Shown: positions 8,712 through 17,942 of the stretch, piece after piece | How the letters are laid out: each line of letters starts with the position of its first letter | Numbering within the stretch: position 1 is the stretch's first letter | Source: Nannocystis bainbridge | GTDB taxonomy: Bacteria; Myxococcota_A; Polyangia; Nannocystales; Nannocystaceae | DNA length: 64,000 nt | Direction of reading: 5' to 3' | NCBI RefSeq assembly: GCF_028368995.1 | Contig: NZ_JAQNDL010000003.1 | Span: 2,852,001 to 2,916,000 of the forward strand | Made by a program: the position numbers and the translations under genes | Notes under the pieces: generated by a model | What the model saw: the letters and a program-made list of their open reading frames with translations, nothing else | Databases searched by the model: none | Told to the model about the DNA's origin: nothing

Positions 8712-10586
8712 ATGCACCGCTCCTTGAACGTATTCGGCGACGCGCGCCTCGTCGTCGCCCTCGCCTCGCTCGGCCTGGCCGCCTGCGGCGACGACGGCAC
8801 CGCCACTGATAGCGCCACCAACGCCACGACCTCCGGTCTCACCGCCACCGACGGCACCGCCACCACCACGCCGGACACGCCCACTGGCACCGCCTCGACC
8901 ACGCAGGACGGTTCCGGCTCAATGAGCGACACCGTCAGCCCGACCGAGCCGACCACCACCGATCCGACCGCGACCGGCGTCAGCGAGACCACCGACACCA
9001 GCGGCCCCGTCAGCGCCACCGACACCACCGCGACCACCGGCGAGACCTGTCAGAGCGCCGAGTGTTGCGACATGGGCGAGGTCTTCTGCGGCGAGGTCTG
9101 CTGCAGCGTCGGCGAGGTCTGCAACTTCACCAAGTGTGAGCTGCCCGGCGCCGAATGCAAGGAGACTGCCGATTGTGCGGACGACCAGTACTGTGATTAC
9201 TCGCTCGGCGAGCCTGACGTGAAGCCCCCCGATCCGCTGTGCATGGGCGGCGTCGCCGAGCCGACCGGCAAGTGCCTCACCCAGCCGCCCCTGTGCGGCC
9301 CCAACGATCCGCCGCAAGATCCCAACGACCCCGAGTGCCTGCAGAGCTGCGAATATACGATCGGCGGCGGCGAGTTCAACACCACCCTCAAGTTCGCCTG
9401 GGGCGGCGTCGTCGACCCGCCCTACGACAGCGACATCATGATGACCCCGATCGTCGTCCAGCTCGACGACGACGACTGCGACGGCAAGATCAGCGAGCGC
9501 GACATCCCCGAGATCGTGTTCTCCACCTTCGTCAGCGGCCAGTACCCCACCAACGGCTCGCTGCACGCCATCTCGATCGAGGAGGGCGTCGTCGTCGAAA
9601 AGTGGAACGTGCTCGCCGGCGCCATCAACCCGACCAAGCAGCTCGCCGGCGGCAACTTCGACGGTCAGCCCGGCAACGAGGTCGTCGCCTGCGGCAGGAA
9701 CGGCGAGGTGTTCGCCGTCAAGGGCGAGGACGGCACGCCGCTGTGGACCGTCAATCAGACCTGCTTCATGCCGGCGATCGCCGACCTCGAGGGTGACGGC
9801 AGCGTCGAGGTCATCGTCGAGGGCGCGATCCTCGACGGCGCCACCGGGGCGGTCAAGGCCACCTTCGACCCGCCGCTCAACAGCTCCTTCATCGTCAGCG
9901 ACCTCGACGACGACGGCATCCTCGACATCATCACCTCGAGCCGCGGTTACCACGCCGACGGCAGCATGTTCGTCGACACCCAGCTGGCCGCGACCGGCCA
10001 GTTTTATGCCACCCAGGACTGGAAGAGCCCGTGGCCGGCCATCGCCGACTTCGACGCTGACGGCGTGCCCGAGGTCGTCGTCATCGACAACCTCGCCCAC
10101 GCCCTCTCGGTCTGGCGCCACGACCCGAACGCCCCCGCCGGGTTCGTCGTCGTGCGCGGCCCCGTCGACATCAACGGCAGCCTCAACCCCACCCTGTGCC
10201 CGCAGGGCTCGTGGGGCCGCACCCACGGCGGCGGCCCGCCGACCGTCGCCGACTTCGACGGCGACGGCGTCCCCGACGTCGGCACCGCCGGCGGCATCGG
10301 CTACGCCGTGTTCAGCGGCGCCGCGCTCGTCGACCCCGCCGTGGCCGGCCCGGACACCCTGCTGTGGATCAAGCAGACCGCCGATTGTTCGTCGGCCTCG
10401 ACCGGCAGCTCGGTGTTCGACTTCGACGGCGACGGCAAGGCCGAGGTCGTCTACTCCGACCAGAACCGCCTGCGGATCTACGAGGGCCCGACCGGCGACG
10501 TCCTGCTCGAGCGCTGCAACACCACCGCGACCCTGATCGAGTACCCCGTGATCGCCGACGTCGACAATGACGGCTACATGGTCTAA
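8712..10586 (+). pseudogene. N-terminal part of FG-GAP lipoprotein gene, split by the mobile element
   Basis: The open frame has 624 codons, but only the first 621 belong to the original gene; the rest comes from the inserted element, which supplies a stop at 10584. The signal peptide ends in LAAC (lipobox), then a Thr/Ser-rich linker (about residues 28-105) and a Cys-rich segment (about 110-215). At least five FG-GAP/VCBS-type calcium-binding repeats follow, such as ADFDGDGVPDV and SDLDDDGILDI. The remainder of the protein, another such repeat and a CARDB-like domain, resumes at 49926. Joining the two at the shared core gives one uninterrupted 831-residue frame. The truncated lipoprotein could still be exported, because its signal is intact. 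Confidence 0.9.
10554..10574 (+). repeat. Left attachment site (attL)
   Basis: Arms GCCGAC and GACGGC surround the 7-bp TCGACAA, with G before it and T after it. The right copy (49926-49946) has A and C at those two positions and is otherwise identical. A 7-bp identical centre flanked by mismatches is what crossover in a 7-bp overlap by a tyrosine recombinase would leave. The site encodes the D-x-D-N-D-G loop of an FG-GAP repeat. Confidence 0.8.
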
Positions 10587-10696
10587 AATAGCTATTAGTG
10601 CTCGAATTCGAGATATTGTGTACTTTCGGACATGCTCCAGCGCGACCTTGATCTGGGTCGTTTTTGGTTCGATATCGGTGGGGGACGGAAATCGAG

Positions 10697-11950
10697 ATGC
10701 TCACGAATGCTCAGACACGAGAGGCGAAGTCGCGCGCGATCCGATATGAGATCACCTGTGATGCACTGCCAGGATTCATCCTGCGGGTGCTCCCCACTGG
10801 CAAGAAGGTGTTTTTCGCCAGGTACCGTGATGCTGGCGGAAAGGACAGGCGGGTAAGGCTTGGACTGATGCGGCCGGGGTTCGGTGCTGAGGAAGCGCGC
10901 CGAGAAGCGATGATCATCCTCGCGCGACGTGACGCGCCGGAGAGCGTCGACGCGCCCGCTACGCCAAGCACCCCGATCGAAGACGCGCCCTCGCTCGGAT
11001 CGAAGTCGCCCACGCTCGCCGAGTTCGCCTTGCGCTTTGAACAGGAACATATCGACATGCGCTTAAAGCCAGAAACGGCCTGGCACTACAAGTCGTCGCT
11101 CAAGAAATACATCCTCCCCAAGCTCGGCCACCGACGGCTGGACGACATCACCACCGGTGACGTGAACAAGCTCCATACCAGCATGAAGCCGACACCGTGC
11201 GCGGCGAACTACATGCGCTGCGTGCTGAACGCGTTGTTCAACAAGGCGGCCAAGTGGGGAGTGACCAAACAGCGCAATCCGGTCGCAGATGTCGAGCGCT
11301 TCGACGAGCGGTCCGTCGAGCGCTTCCTGTTGCCCGAGGAGCGCGAGGCGCTCGAGCGCGTGCTGGCGACGGCCGAGCGCACGCCGCCCGGCAGACACGG
11401 ACACATCGGACGCGAGGCGATCGCCGCGGTGCGGCTACTCGCGCTCACCGGCATGCGTCGCGATGAGGTCCGGGACCTCCGGTGGGAGCAGGTGGACTGG
11501 CGTCAGAAGATGCTCCGGCTCCCGGACTCGAAGACCGGCAAGCGCGACGTGGTGGTGTCGGACGAGGTCATGGAGCTGCTTGGGCGGATCGCCCAGGCCA
11601 AGGGCAACCCGCGGCGCGGGCTCGTCATTTGCTCACGCAACGGCAAGAAGCTCAAGAGCCTCCAGTCGACGTGGCTCAAGGTCCGCAAGCTGGCCGGTCT
11701 CGAGGATGTGCGCCTGCACGACCTCCGGCACTCGTTCGCCAGCGACGCGATCATGGACGGCACGCCGCTCGAGGTCGTCGGTAAGATGCTCGGCCACCGC
11801 AACTACCGCACGACGCAGCGCTACGCCCACATCGCCGACAAGGCGCTGCGCGAGGCGGTGAACCGGACGAGCAAGACGATCGCCCGCGCGGCGAGGGGCA
11901 AGGCGAAGGCCACCAAGCGGCCCGGCCCGGCCTCCCAGAAGCGGCGATAG
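10697..11950 (+). CDS. int: Tyrosine recombinase (phage-type integrase)
   Basis: Encodes 417 residues from the ATG at 10697, which has a GGGGACGG element 9-10 bases upstream; a TTG 11 codons earlier is the alternative. The N-terminal arm-binding region (about 15-55) includes LPGFILRVLPTGKKVFFARY. The core-binding SAM-like domain spans about 105-210. The catalytic domain shows Arg254 (LTGMRRDEV), the box LHDLRHSFAS with His341 and Arg344, His367 in MLGHRNY, and the nucleophile Tyr376 in TQRYAHI. All key residues are present, so it should be active. It lies next to attL and reads into the element, the usual position for an integrase of an integrative element. Confidence 0.95.
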   Translation: MLTNAQTREAKSRAIRYEITCDALPGFILRVLPTGKKVFFARYRDAGGKDRRVRLGLMRPGFGAEEARREAMIILARRDAPESVDAPATPSTPIEDAPSLGSKSPTLAEFALRFEQEHIDMRLKPETAWHYKSSLKKYILPKLGHRRLDDITTGDVNKLHTSMKPTPCAANYMRCVLNALFNKAAKWGVTKQRNPVADVERFDERSVERFLLPEEREALERVLATAERTPPGRHGHIGREAIAAVRLLALTGMRRDEVRDLRWEQVDWRQKMLRLPDSKTGKRDVVVSDEVMELLGRIAQAKGNPRRGLVICSRNGKKLKSLQSTWLKVRKLAGLEDVRLHDLRHSFASDAIMDGTPLEVVGKMLGHRNYRTTQRYAHIADKALREAVNRTSKTIARAARGKAKATKRPGPASQKRR

Positions 11951-12167
11951 TGCCCGGCCGGTGCGGTGGGGCGGGTCTCCGTGTGCTGCGCGCGGCCAAG
12001 GGAACGCGCCTGACCAACTCGTCCGTAGCCCATACGGGTCCGCCAGGTATTTGAGTAGGCATCCAAGCGCATCGTCGACCCAGGGGCCCGTCGTCTTGGC
12101 GCTGCCGGCACGGGCCGCGCGGGCCGGAGCGCCTTCGATGCGTGGGGTCCGTGGCGGTGATCGGCAG

Positions 12168-13073
12168 TTACGATCGGTCGCGCGCTTGCACGACGAGGGC
12201 GGCAGCGCCAGCACCCGCAGCAAAGCACGAGATACCGAACAGGATTTTGCGGCCGAGGCTCCAGTCCTTCCGGGCGGTGAGCTCGGCAAGCTCGGCCCGA
12301 TCGCGCATGTGAAGCTGCACGAGCTCCTGGTTCTCTTGTGCTAGCCGGTCCAGCTCGGACTGATCTTCCGCGCGGAGGCGCTCGAGCGACGTGTTCGAGC
12401 CACGGAGCCTGGCGAGCTCAGCGGCGTCGTCCGCGATCCGCTTCTCCAACGCGACATTATGTTCGTGGAGCTCTGTGATACGCGCGGTCAACTCCGCCAC
12501 CGCGGCCTTGACCTCTACGTTCGCCGCGCGCTCCGCGTCGGCCGCCGACTTCGCGGACGACGGGTTCGGGACGGCTCGAAGGTGCCGCACCTTCGCCTCC
12601 TGCTTCATGGCCTCCACGTCCTCAAGCCCGACTGCGATGGCCTCTTCAACGTCCTCGTCCATGAATTTGACGAACAAAAATTCTTGCTCGGCGCCCAGCG
12701 CGACCACGAGGCGGTCGAAGGTGGCGAGCGTGGGGTTCGGCTCGGGATCGTTGAGCAGGCTGCTGAGCTGAGAGCGGTTAATCCCGGAGACCTTGGCGAG
12801 CGCTGACACCGTCTGGATCTGCTCGCGCTCGATGATCTCCTTGAGCCGCCCGATGATCGCCGTCGGCTCGTTGAGCTCGAGGCCGTGGAAGCGGGCGCCG
12901 GCTTTTTGGACGAGCTCAAGGTAGAGCGCCAACTTCGGGTTTGGTTCAGGTTGGTCGAACAACGCGAGCACGTGCGCGGAGCTGTGCTCTGAGCGCTCCG
13001 CGAGCTCTTGTTTCGTCATGCCTGACCGCCGTAGCCATGCCTCCAATTCCCCGAACCAGCGACGCGTACCCAT
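12168..13073 (-). CDS. Membrane-anchored double-HTH regulator
   Basis: Encodes 301 residues from the ATG at 13073; an upstream ATG at 13109 would add 12 residues. Two XRE-like helix-turn-helix modules are visible, about residues 18-62 and 86-130. They share the motif PEPNP followed by a leucine-rich helix, so they look like an internal duplication. A long coiled coil follows (about 190-270), rich in Ala/Glu/Leu. A single hydrophobic segment near the C-terminus (about 277-295) is followed by QARDRS. This suggests a tail-anchored DNA-binding protein held at the inner membrane. It may control the element's genes. It converges with the integrase gene. Confidence 0.8.
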   Translation of the reverse strand: MGTRRWFGELEAWLRRSGMTKQELAERSEHSSAHVLALFDQPEPNPKLALYLELVQKAGARFHGLELNEPTAIIGRLKEIIEREQIQTVSALAKVSGINRSQLSSLLNDPEPNPTLATFDRLVVALGAEQEFLFVKFMDEDVEEAIAVGLEDVEAMKQEAKVRHLRAVPNPSSAKSAADAERAANVEVKAAVAELTARITELHEHNVALEKRIADDAAELARLRGSNTSLERLRAEDQSELDRLAQENQELVQLHMRDRAELAELTARKDWSLGRKILFGISCFAAGAGAAALVVQARDRS

Positions 13074-13380
13074 GGTAACCCATCGTAGGGTAGGCAGTGT
13101 GGCGGTCAAGGGTCATGTTGCTCCGCGCGATCCAACACCATTGCCCCAGCCTGCGCGCGGAATATTGCTCGCGGCGAGTCGTTGTCGCTCGGCGCGATCG
13201 TGGGGCCGTGGGTGTTGCTCCCGGCGAGGCGGTGTCGCTCCGCGCTGCCGGTGTTGCTCCGCCGCGAGCCCGCGGCCGTTGGTGTTGCTGCTGGCGAGAC
13301 GTTGTCGCTCAGCGCGATCGCGGCCCCGGGACGATCAACGGCTCCGCCGCCGACCGCCTCGCGCTCGCGGCGAGCAACAG

Positions 13381-13734
13381 GTCGAGCGTCGACCAACTGC
13401 TCCGCGTTGTTGACCGCCGCGCTCGCGGGCGAGCAACAGGTCGAGCGTCGACCAACTGCTCCGCGTTGTTGACCGCCGCGCTCGCGGGCGAGCAACAGGT
13501 CGAGCGTCGACCAACTGCTCCGCGTTGTTGACCGCCGCGCTCGCGGGCGAGCAACAGGTCGAGCGTCGACCAACTGCTCCGCGTTGTTGACCGCCGCGCT
13601 CGCGGGCGAGCAACAGGTCGAGCGTCGACCAACTGCTCCGCGTTGTTGACCGCCGCGCTCGCGGGCGAGCAACAGGTCGAGCGTCGACCAACTGCTCCGC
13701 GTTGTTGACCGCCGCGCTCGCGGGCGAGCAACAG
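13381..13734. repeat. Six perfect tandem copies of a 59-bp unit
   Basis: Six uninterrupted copies begin at 13381, 13440, 13499, 13558, 13617 and 13676. Each starts GTCGAGCGTCGACCAACTGC and ends GGGCGAGCAACAG. A degenerate half-copy flanks each end. Because 59 is not a multiple of three, the long open frames across it are not coding. Perfect identity implies recent amplification. No spacers, so it is not a CRISPR array. Confidence 0.95.
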
Positions 13735-13835
13735 GCCGCGCGTCGACCAACAGCTCTCCGCCGCCGATCGCCCTGCACTCGCGGGGAGCAACAAATCGCG
13801 CGTCGCGCCCCAGCTCCGCGCCGCCGACCGCCGGC

Positions 13836-14048
13836 CGCACCAACCTCGCCCTCGGCGGCTTCATCCTCGGCGGCTTCTCGCTCGGCATCACCGCCTTCGG
13901 CGCCCTGCTCGCCCCGCTCATCATGTTGGCCGGCATCACGCTCGGCGTCGTCGGGGCCGCCACCCTCTTCCTCGCCGCCGCCCGCCTCGGCCAGGGCCGC
14001 AAGCGGGCCCGCACCGTCGCGGCGAACAACAGGCCGCGCGTCGACTAA
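13836..14048 (+). pseudogene. Fragment encoding two hydrophobic helices inside repeat DNA
   Basis: In one frame this stretch reads LALGGFILGGFSLGITAFG, then a second hydrophobic run (LIMLAGITLGVVGAATLFLA) and a basic tail ending in TAA at 14046. The pattern looks like a real membrane protein and differs from the Arg/Pro-rich noise around it. There is no good start codon: the frame upstream runs into repeat DNA. It is best read as a relic of a small membrane protein overrun by the repeats, or as a module carried by them. Confidence 0.35.
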
Positions 14049-14188
14049 CCGCTCCGCCGCCGACCGCTGCGCCGCCGACCGCCCCGCGCTCGCGGCGAAG
14101 CAACAGGCCGCGCGTCGCTGCGGCAGGCCACCGCGGCCCGCGAGGCCCTGTCCCGCGGGACATTGCCGCGAGTTCGCGCCGATTGCGA

Positions 14189-14215
14189 CGAAGGACATGT
14201 GCCTCATGTCCTTCG
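14189..14215. terminator. 11-bp perfect-stem hairpin downstream of the CxCH lipoprotein gene
   Basis: CGAAGGACATG (14189-14199) and CATGTCCTTCG (14205-14215) form a perfect stem with a TGCCT loop. It lies 63 bases beyond the stop of the minus-strand lipoprotein gene. Another palindrome, TGTCCCGCGGGACA, is at 14149-14162. Neither has a strong T-run, so termination is plausible but not certain. Confidence 0.5.
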
Positions 14216-14277
14216 CGCAATTCATGGGAGCGACCGCGGGGCGGACCGGCGGCGGTCCGCCCGCGGAGGCGCGCGGC

Positions 14278-14934
14278 TCAGGGCAGCGCGCCGTCGGCGA
14301 TCCACTGCTCGAGCAGCTCGATCGTCGCGCCGTCGAGCGGGGACCCGCCCAACGGCATCTGCGCCGGGTTGCCGTTGAAGGGCGCCTCGCCGGAGGTCCC
14401 GTTGACCTTGGCCAGGAAGTACGAGGCGTTGGGGTCGCCCGCGGTGACGCGATCGAAGCCGGCGGCCTGGGTCGAGGCGACGCCGATGATGTTGGCGTAG
14501 GAGTCCTGTGCGTTGGTGAACGTCAGCCCGCCGGAGCCCTGCTGGTGGCAGCCGCAATTGCCCTCGACGACCTGCGGGTACACGTCGGTCTCCCAGCTCA
14601 GCCCCGCCCCGGTGGTGGTCGTGGTGGTGTCGGGCTCGGTGGTCGTGTCCGGATCGGTGGTCGTGTCCGGCTCGGTGGTCGTGTCCGGCCCGGTCGTCGT
14701 CGTCGTGCCCGGCGTCGTGTCGTCGGTCGTCGACACGGTGGTGGTCGGCGTGACGGTCGTCGTGTCGTCGGTCGTCGTGTCGGTGCCATCGGTCGCCGTC
14801 GTGTCGACGGTAGTGGGCATCTCGGGCCCCGAAGTCGTCTCGGTTGCGTTCGCTGTTCCGTCATCAAAGTCCGGAGGATTGAAAAAACATCCCGCGACGA
14901 CCCAGGACATCACAGTCAGCGTTATCGGACGCAT
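14278..14934 (-). CDS. Lipoprotein with Thr-rich linker and c-type-cytochrome-like domain
   Basis: Encodes 218 residues. The signal peptide ends in VVAGC, a lipobox. A low-complexity Thr/Asp linker (about residues 30-112) follows. The C-terminal 105 residues resemble the short cytochrome-c-like domains common in myxobacterial and planctomycete lipoproteins: 'WETDVYPQVVEGNCGCHQQGSGG', then 'AQMPLGGSPLDGATIELLEQWIADGA'. The haem motif is CGCH, one residue shorter than canonical CxxCH, with an extra Cys-free surround, so covalent haem binding is uncertain. A Met in the 'QMPLGG' segment could be the sixth ligand. The protein should sit at the outer membrane, facing the periplasm or the surface. 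Confidence 0.8.
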   Translation of the reverse strand: MRPITLTVMSWVVAGCFFNPPDFDDGTANATETTSGPEMPTTVDTTATDGTDTTTDDTTTVTPTTTVSTTDDTTPGTTTTTGPDTTTEPDTTTDPDTTTEPDTTTTTTGAGLSWETDVYPQVVEGNCGCHQQGSGGLTFTNAQDSYANIIGVASTQAAGFDRVTAGDPNASYFLAKVNGTSGEAPFNGNPAQMPLGGSPLDGATIELLEQWIADGALP

Positions 14935-16054
14935 TGCTAATTACCATTCCCCAGCAGACGGTTCATGAGACCAGCGCCATCAAACCGAGGACTCTCGCAA
15001 CGAGGCAGGCGAGGTTTATGACGATCAATACTCGTTTCAGCTCCGCCGTCCACTGAGCTCCGGTCGCAAATCGAGGGTTGTGTCGTGCGGCGGAGGCAGA
15101 GCCGAGACAGGCGAACTGGCGGGCACGAAGGCGGCCGAACGCAAGACCGCGTTGCGGTCCTCCTGCGGCGACTTCGGTGAGCGTGGCCCGGAGCGAGATG
15201 CGAACGTATCGGTCACCGGTAGCCGCACGAGAATACACGCGGACAAGGGCCTATGTCCATCGATTATGCCCGCGAATGCGCGGACCCGAGCGCCTTCCGG
15301 CAACACAAGGGCGGCAAGATGTCCCCGGCCTCCGGACTGTGGCGGACCTTGCGCGGTGCGAGCGCGCGTCCCGCGAGGCGCGCGAGCCTGCTCCAACAGA
15401 ACCCGGGCCGGCGGTGAGCGCGAGGGTGTTGCTCCCAGCGAGCCGCCGCGAGCGCGCGACCGTCGGTGTTCCTCCCGGCGAGGCGTTGTCGCTCGGCACC
15501 GCCGAGTCGCTGAGCTGCGAGCGCGCGGTCGTCGCTGTTGCTCTTGGCAGGACATTGTCGCTCGGCGCGATGTAGTGCCGTCGGTGTTGCTCCCGGCGAG
15601 CCGCTGCACTCATCATCGTTCTCGTCGTTCTTGTCCTGTGGAGCTTGCTCCGCCGGGCTCCGACCCAGAGCGCCACTCGCGCTCACGCCTGGCCGCCATC
15701 GCCGAAGCCCGCGCACAGCCATCTGGTCGTGCGCGGGCTTGAAGTTGTGCTGCTTAATCATGATGAGCGACAGCGCCAGGAGCAACACCGACGGCCGCGC
15801 GATCATGCCGAGCGTTGGGAGAGGCACCGGCGGCCGCGGTCGTGCTGAGCGACAGCGATTCGCCGGGAGAACACCGCGGCGGCGAGGATCACGGTGAGCG
15901 ACAACGGCTGACCGGAGCGACGGCCGCGCGCTCGCGGCGGAGCGACAGCGGCTCGCCGCAAGCAACACCGATGGCACCGCCTCGTGCAAGACGACACACC
16001 ACGCTCGCGGAGCGGCGGCCGCGCGGGCAGGCCCCATCTCGAATCAGCGCCGAA
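14935..16054. repeat. Gene-poor region with repeat block 2 (about 15411-16000)
   Basis: No credible gene. From about 15411 the GTTGCTC/GAGCAAC family returns: first in TGTTGCTC orientation (15420-15600), then inverted as GAGCAACACCGACGGCC (15770-15975). The first 470 bases hold only Arg-rich chance frames. Confidence 0.55.
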
Positions 16055-16777
16055 CTAAAATGCGACGCGCAGGGTGACGCCGCCGCCGCCACGCAGCGGC
16101 GTGAAGCCAGGGACGACGCGACTCTGGTTCCCCAAAGACTGCTGATACAGCCACTTATAGTACTCGAGGCGACGCTTCTTGCCCTTGACCATGAGCGGCG
16201 CGCCCACGGCGATCGTGACGCCGCCGCTGATCAAGAGGCCGATGCTGGTCGCGCGGAACACGTCGTCCTGGGACAGCGCGGCGACGATTCCGAAACCCAC
16301 GCCGAGCACCGCCTGAGTGAGGCCAAGTGACAGGACGATGGACCCGGCCGTGTGCATCTTCTTGCCCTTGGGTTTCGTGTAGGCGGCGCCGAACTCCGTC
16401 TCGAGCGCCGCCACGCGCGCGGCGTCTTTGGCCTCGAGCGTCAGAGGTGCGGGTGGCGGTGGTGCCGGCGGGGCCTCGACCTGCCGAAGCTTGACAGCGT
16501 CGGCGATGGCGAGGGCGCGCACCTGGCCGGACCTCTCGACGATTGTGGCTCTCGAGTCGTCTGAGCCGGCGAGTCGCCCTCGAACTGCCCCGCCATCACG
16601 CAGCGTTACTTCGACCCAAGCGTCCTTCAACGCGCGCCACGAGTTCGGCGGAATCGCAGGCACCGGTGCCGGGCTCTCCTCGCGCGATACAGTCGGCTTG
16701 GCCTTGGGCGGGCGCTTCGCCGCAGCGGGAGCTGCGACGAGCGAGAGACTGAGCAGGGCGAGAACAGCCGGACGCAC
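16055..16777 (-). CDS. Envelope protein with signal peptide and two membrane segments
   Basis: Encodes 240 residues. The signal peptide ends in APAAA. The N-terminal soluble part (about 45-100) has a small beta-barrel look: 'WVEVTLRDGGAVRGRLAGSDDSRATIVERSG', reminiscent of Sm/NfeD-like barrels. A Pro/Ala linker follows, then two hydrophobic segments (about 145-170 and 178-197) and a basic turn KGKKRRLEYY. The chain ends in VTLRVAF with a C-terminal Phe. Two other proteins in the element (20575-21450 and 26128-27036) share this plan of signal peptide, soluble part, Pro-rich linker, two helices and terminal Phe. Function unknown. Confidence 0.7.
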   Translation of the reverse strand: MRPAVLALLSLSLVAAPAAAKRPPKAKPTVSREESPAPVPAIPPNSWRALKDAWVEVTLRDGGAVRGRLAGSDDSRATIVERSGQVRALAIADAVKLRQVEAPPAPPPPAPLTLEAKDAARVAALETEFGAAYTKPKGKKMHTAGSIVLSLGLTQAVLGVGFGIVAALSQDDVFRATSIGLLISGGVTIAVGAPLMVKGKKRRLEYYKWLYQQSLGNQSRVVPGFTPLRGGGGVTLRVAF

Positions 16778-17049
16778 GCCCGGATTGTATGGGCGCGGTT
16801 TTGCTCAGGCAAGATGCTTTCGCAACCAGGTCAACGCAGGCTGCCGCGAAGCCGCACCGTGTAGCGGCCGGTCACGGTCATCGACATTTTTGCCCCGTCC
16901 TGGACCAGGTCACCCGCGACCTTGACCGCGCCGTCGGCCGAACCATCCAGGTCGACGCCGCGGTCGAGGGAACGGCGCATTTTCCCCTGGAGCCCAAGAG
17001 TCATCTTCAGCTCGTTGTTCTCTTCGTCGACCCGGCTCTCGAGTTGCCG

Positions 17050-17938
17050 TTGCTATCGCGCAACTCGGCGAGCCGCTGTTGCTCGGCGCCGTCGGTGTTG
17101 CTCCTGGCGATCCCGCTGTTGCGGCTGTGATTGCGCGGCCACCGGTGCCGCTCCCGGCGAGCTGCTGTTGCTCGGCACCGTCCGTGTTGCTTCCGGTGAG
17201 CACGCTGGCGCGCGCTAAGATCACGGCGAGGTGACGGCGCGCGGCGAAGGTGATTGCGCGGCCGCGGTATTGCTCCGGCGAGCTGTTGTCGCCGTTGGGA
17301 TAGCGCTATCGCGCGCTGCGACCGTGCGCGCCGCTGTTGCTCGGCGCCAGCTTCCGGCGAGCCTCCGATGCGCGCTGTGACGAGGCGGTGGTGGTGGCCG
17401 GCGCGGGCGGCCGGCGCGTGGGCGCCGTCGACGAGGCGGGGGGTGTTGTGCTGCGCGGAGCGTCAGCGAGGCGGGGGTGTTTTGGCCGGCGCCTGGAGCG
17501 TTGGCCGGCGCGGGGGCTGTTGCTCCGAGCGATGGCGGGGACTGTTGTCTCGGGCGGGGCGTCGGCGAGGCGGAATTGTTGGCCGTCGCGCGGGCCGGCG
17601 CGGGGGGCTATCGTGCCAGGCGCTGGCGACCGCGCCCCCGGACGACGTTGTCGTGGGGGCGCGGTCGCATGGACGCGCAGGCGGCTACATCCGTCGGTGT
17701 TGCGCCCGGTGTGCCGCTGTCGCTCCGCGCGCGGCCGTTGGTGTTGCTCCCCGGCGAGCCGCTGTCGCTCGCCGGGATCGTGCGGCCGTCGGTGTTGCTC
17801 CCGGCGAGCCGCCGTCGCTCGCCACCGCCGCCGTTACGCCGCTGCGAGCGCGCGCCGTCGGTGTTGCTCCCGGCGAGCTGCTGTCGCTGGCCCGATGGTG
17901 TTGCTCGGCGCGGGCAACTGGCGTTGCTCGGCGCGGAG
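17050..17938. repeat. Repeat block 3 (GTTGCTC family and GGCGCGGG-rich DNA)
   Basis: TGTTGCTC...GGCGAGC...TGTCGCTC modules fill 17050-17340 and 17690-17930. Between them is a different G-rich low-complexity stretch dominated by GGCCGGCGC. The IS3-family element is inserted at its right edge, and similar repeat DNA resumes on the other side (19885-20035), so the IS probably landed inside a pre-existing repeat block. The gap 16778-17049 holds nothing recognisable. Confidence 0.65.
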
Positions 17939-17942
17939 CCTG

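Larger units (their letters stand above)
13131..14135. repeat. Repeat block 1 (GAGCAAC/TGTTGCTC family)
   Basis: A gene-free stretch of repeated short modules in which TGTTGCTC and TGTCGCTC (or the reverses GAGCAACA and GAGCGACA) alternate with GGCGAGC and GATCG/GACGG spacers. The modules change orientation along the block. The same family recurs at about 15411-16000, 17050-17938, 19885-20035 and 23720-24010, but not in the chromosomal flanks of this window. Confidence 0.75.

Noticed and set aside
13381..13734. CRISPR array
   Set aside because: The six units are contiguous and identical with no unique spacers, and no cas genes are present.
13309..14225. Long minus-strand reading frames with repeated ARPRARRSTTRSS-type peptides
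   Set aside because: They are produced by the 59-bp tandem repeats, whose length is not a multiple of three, so all three frames read alike; no start signal or family.
15078..15575. 165-codon plus-strand frame
   Set aside because: Runs into the GTTGCTC repeat block; Arg/Ala/Pro-rich chance frame.
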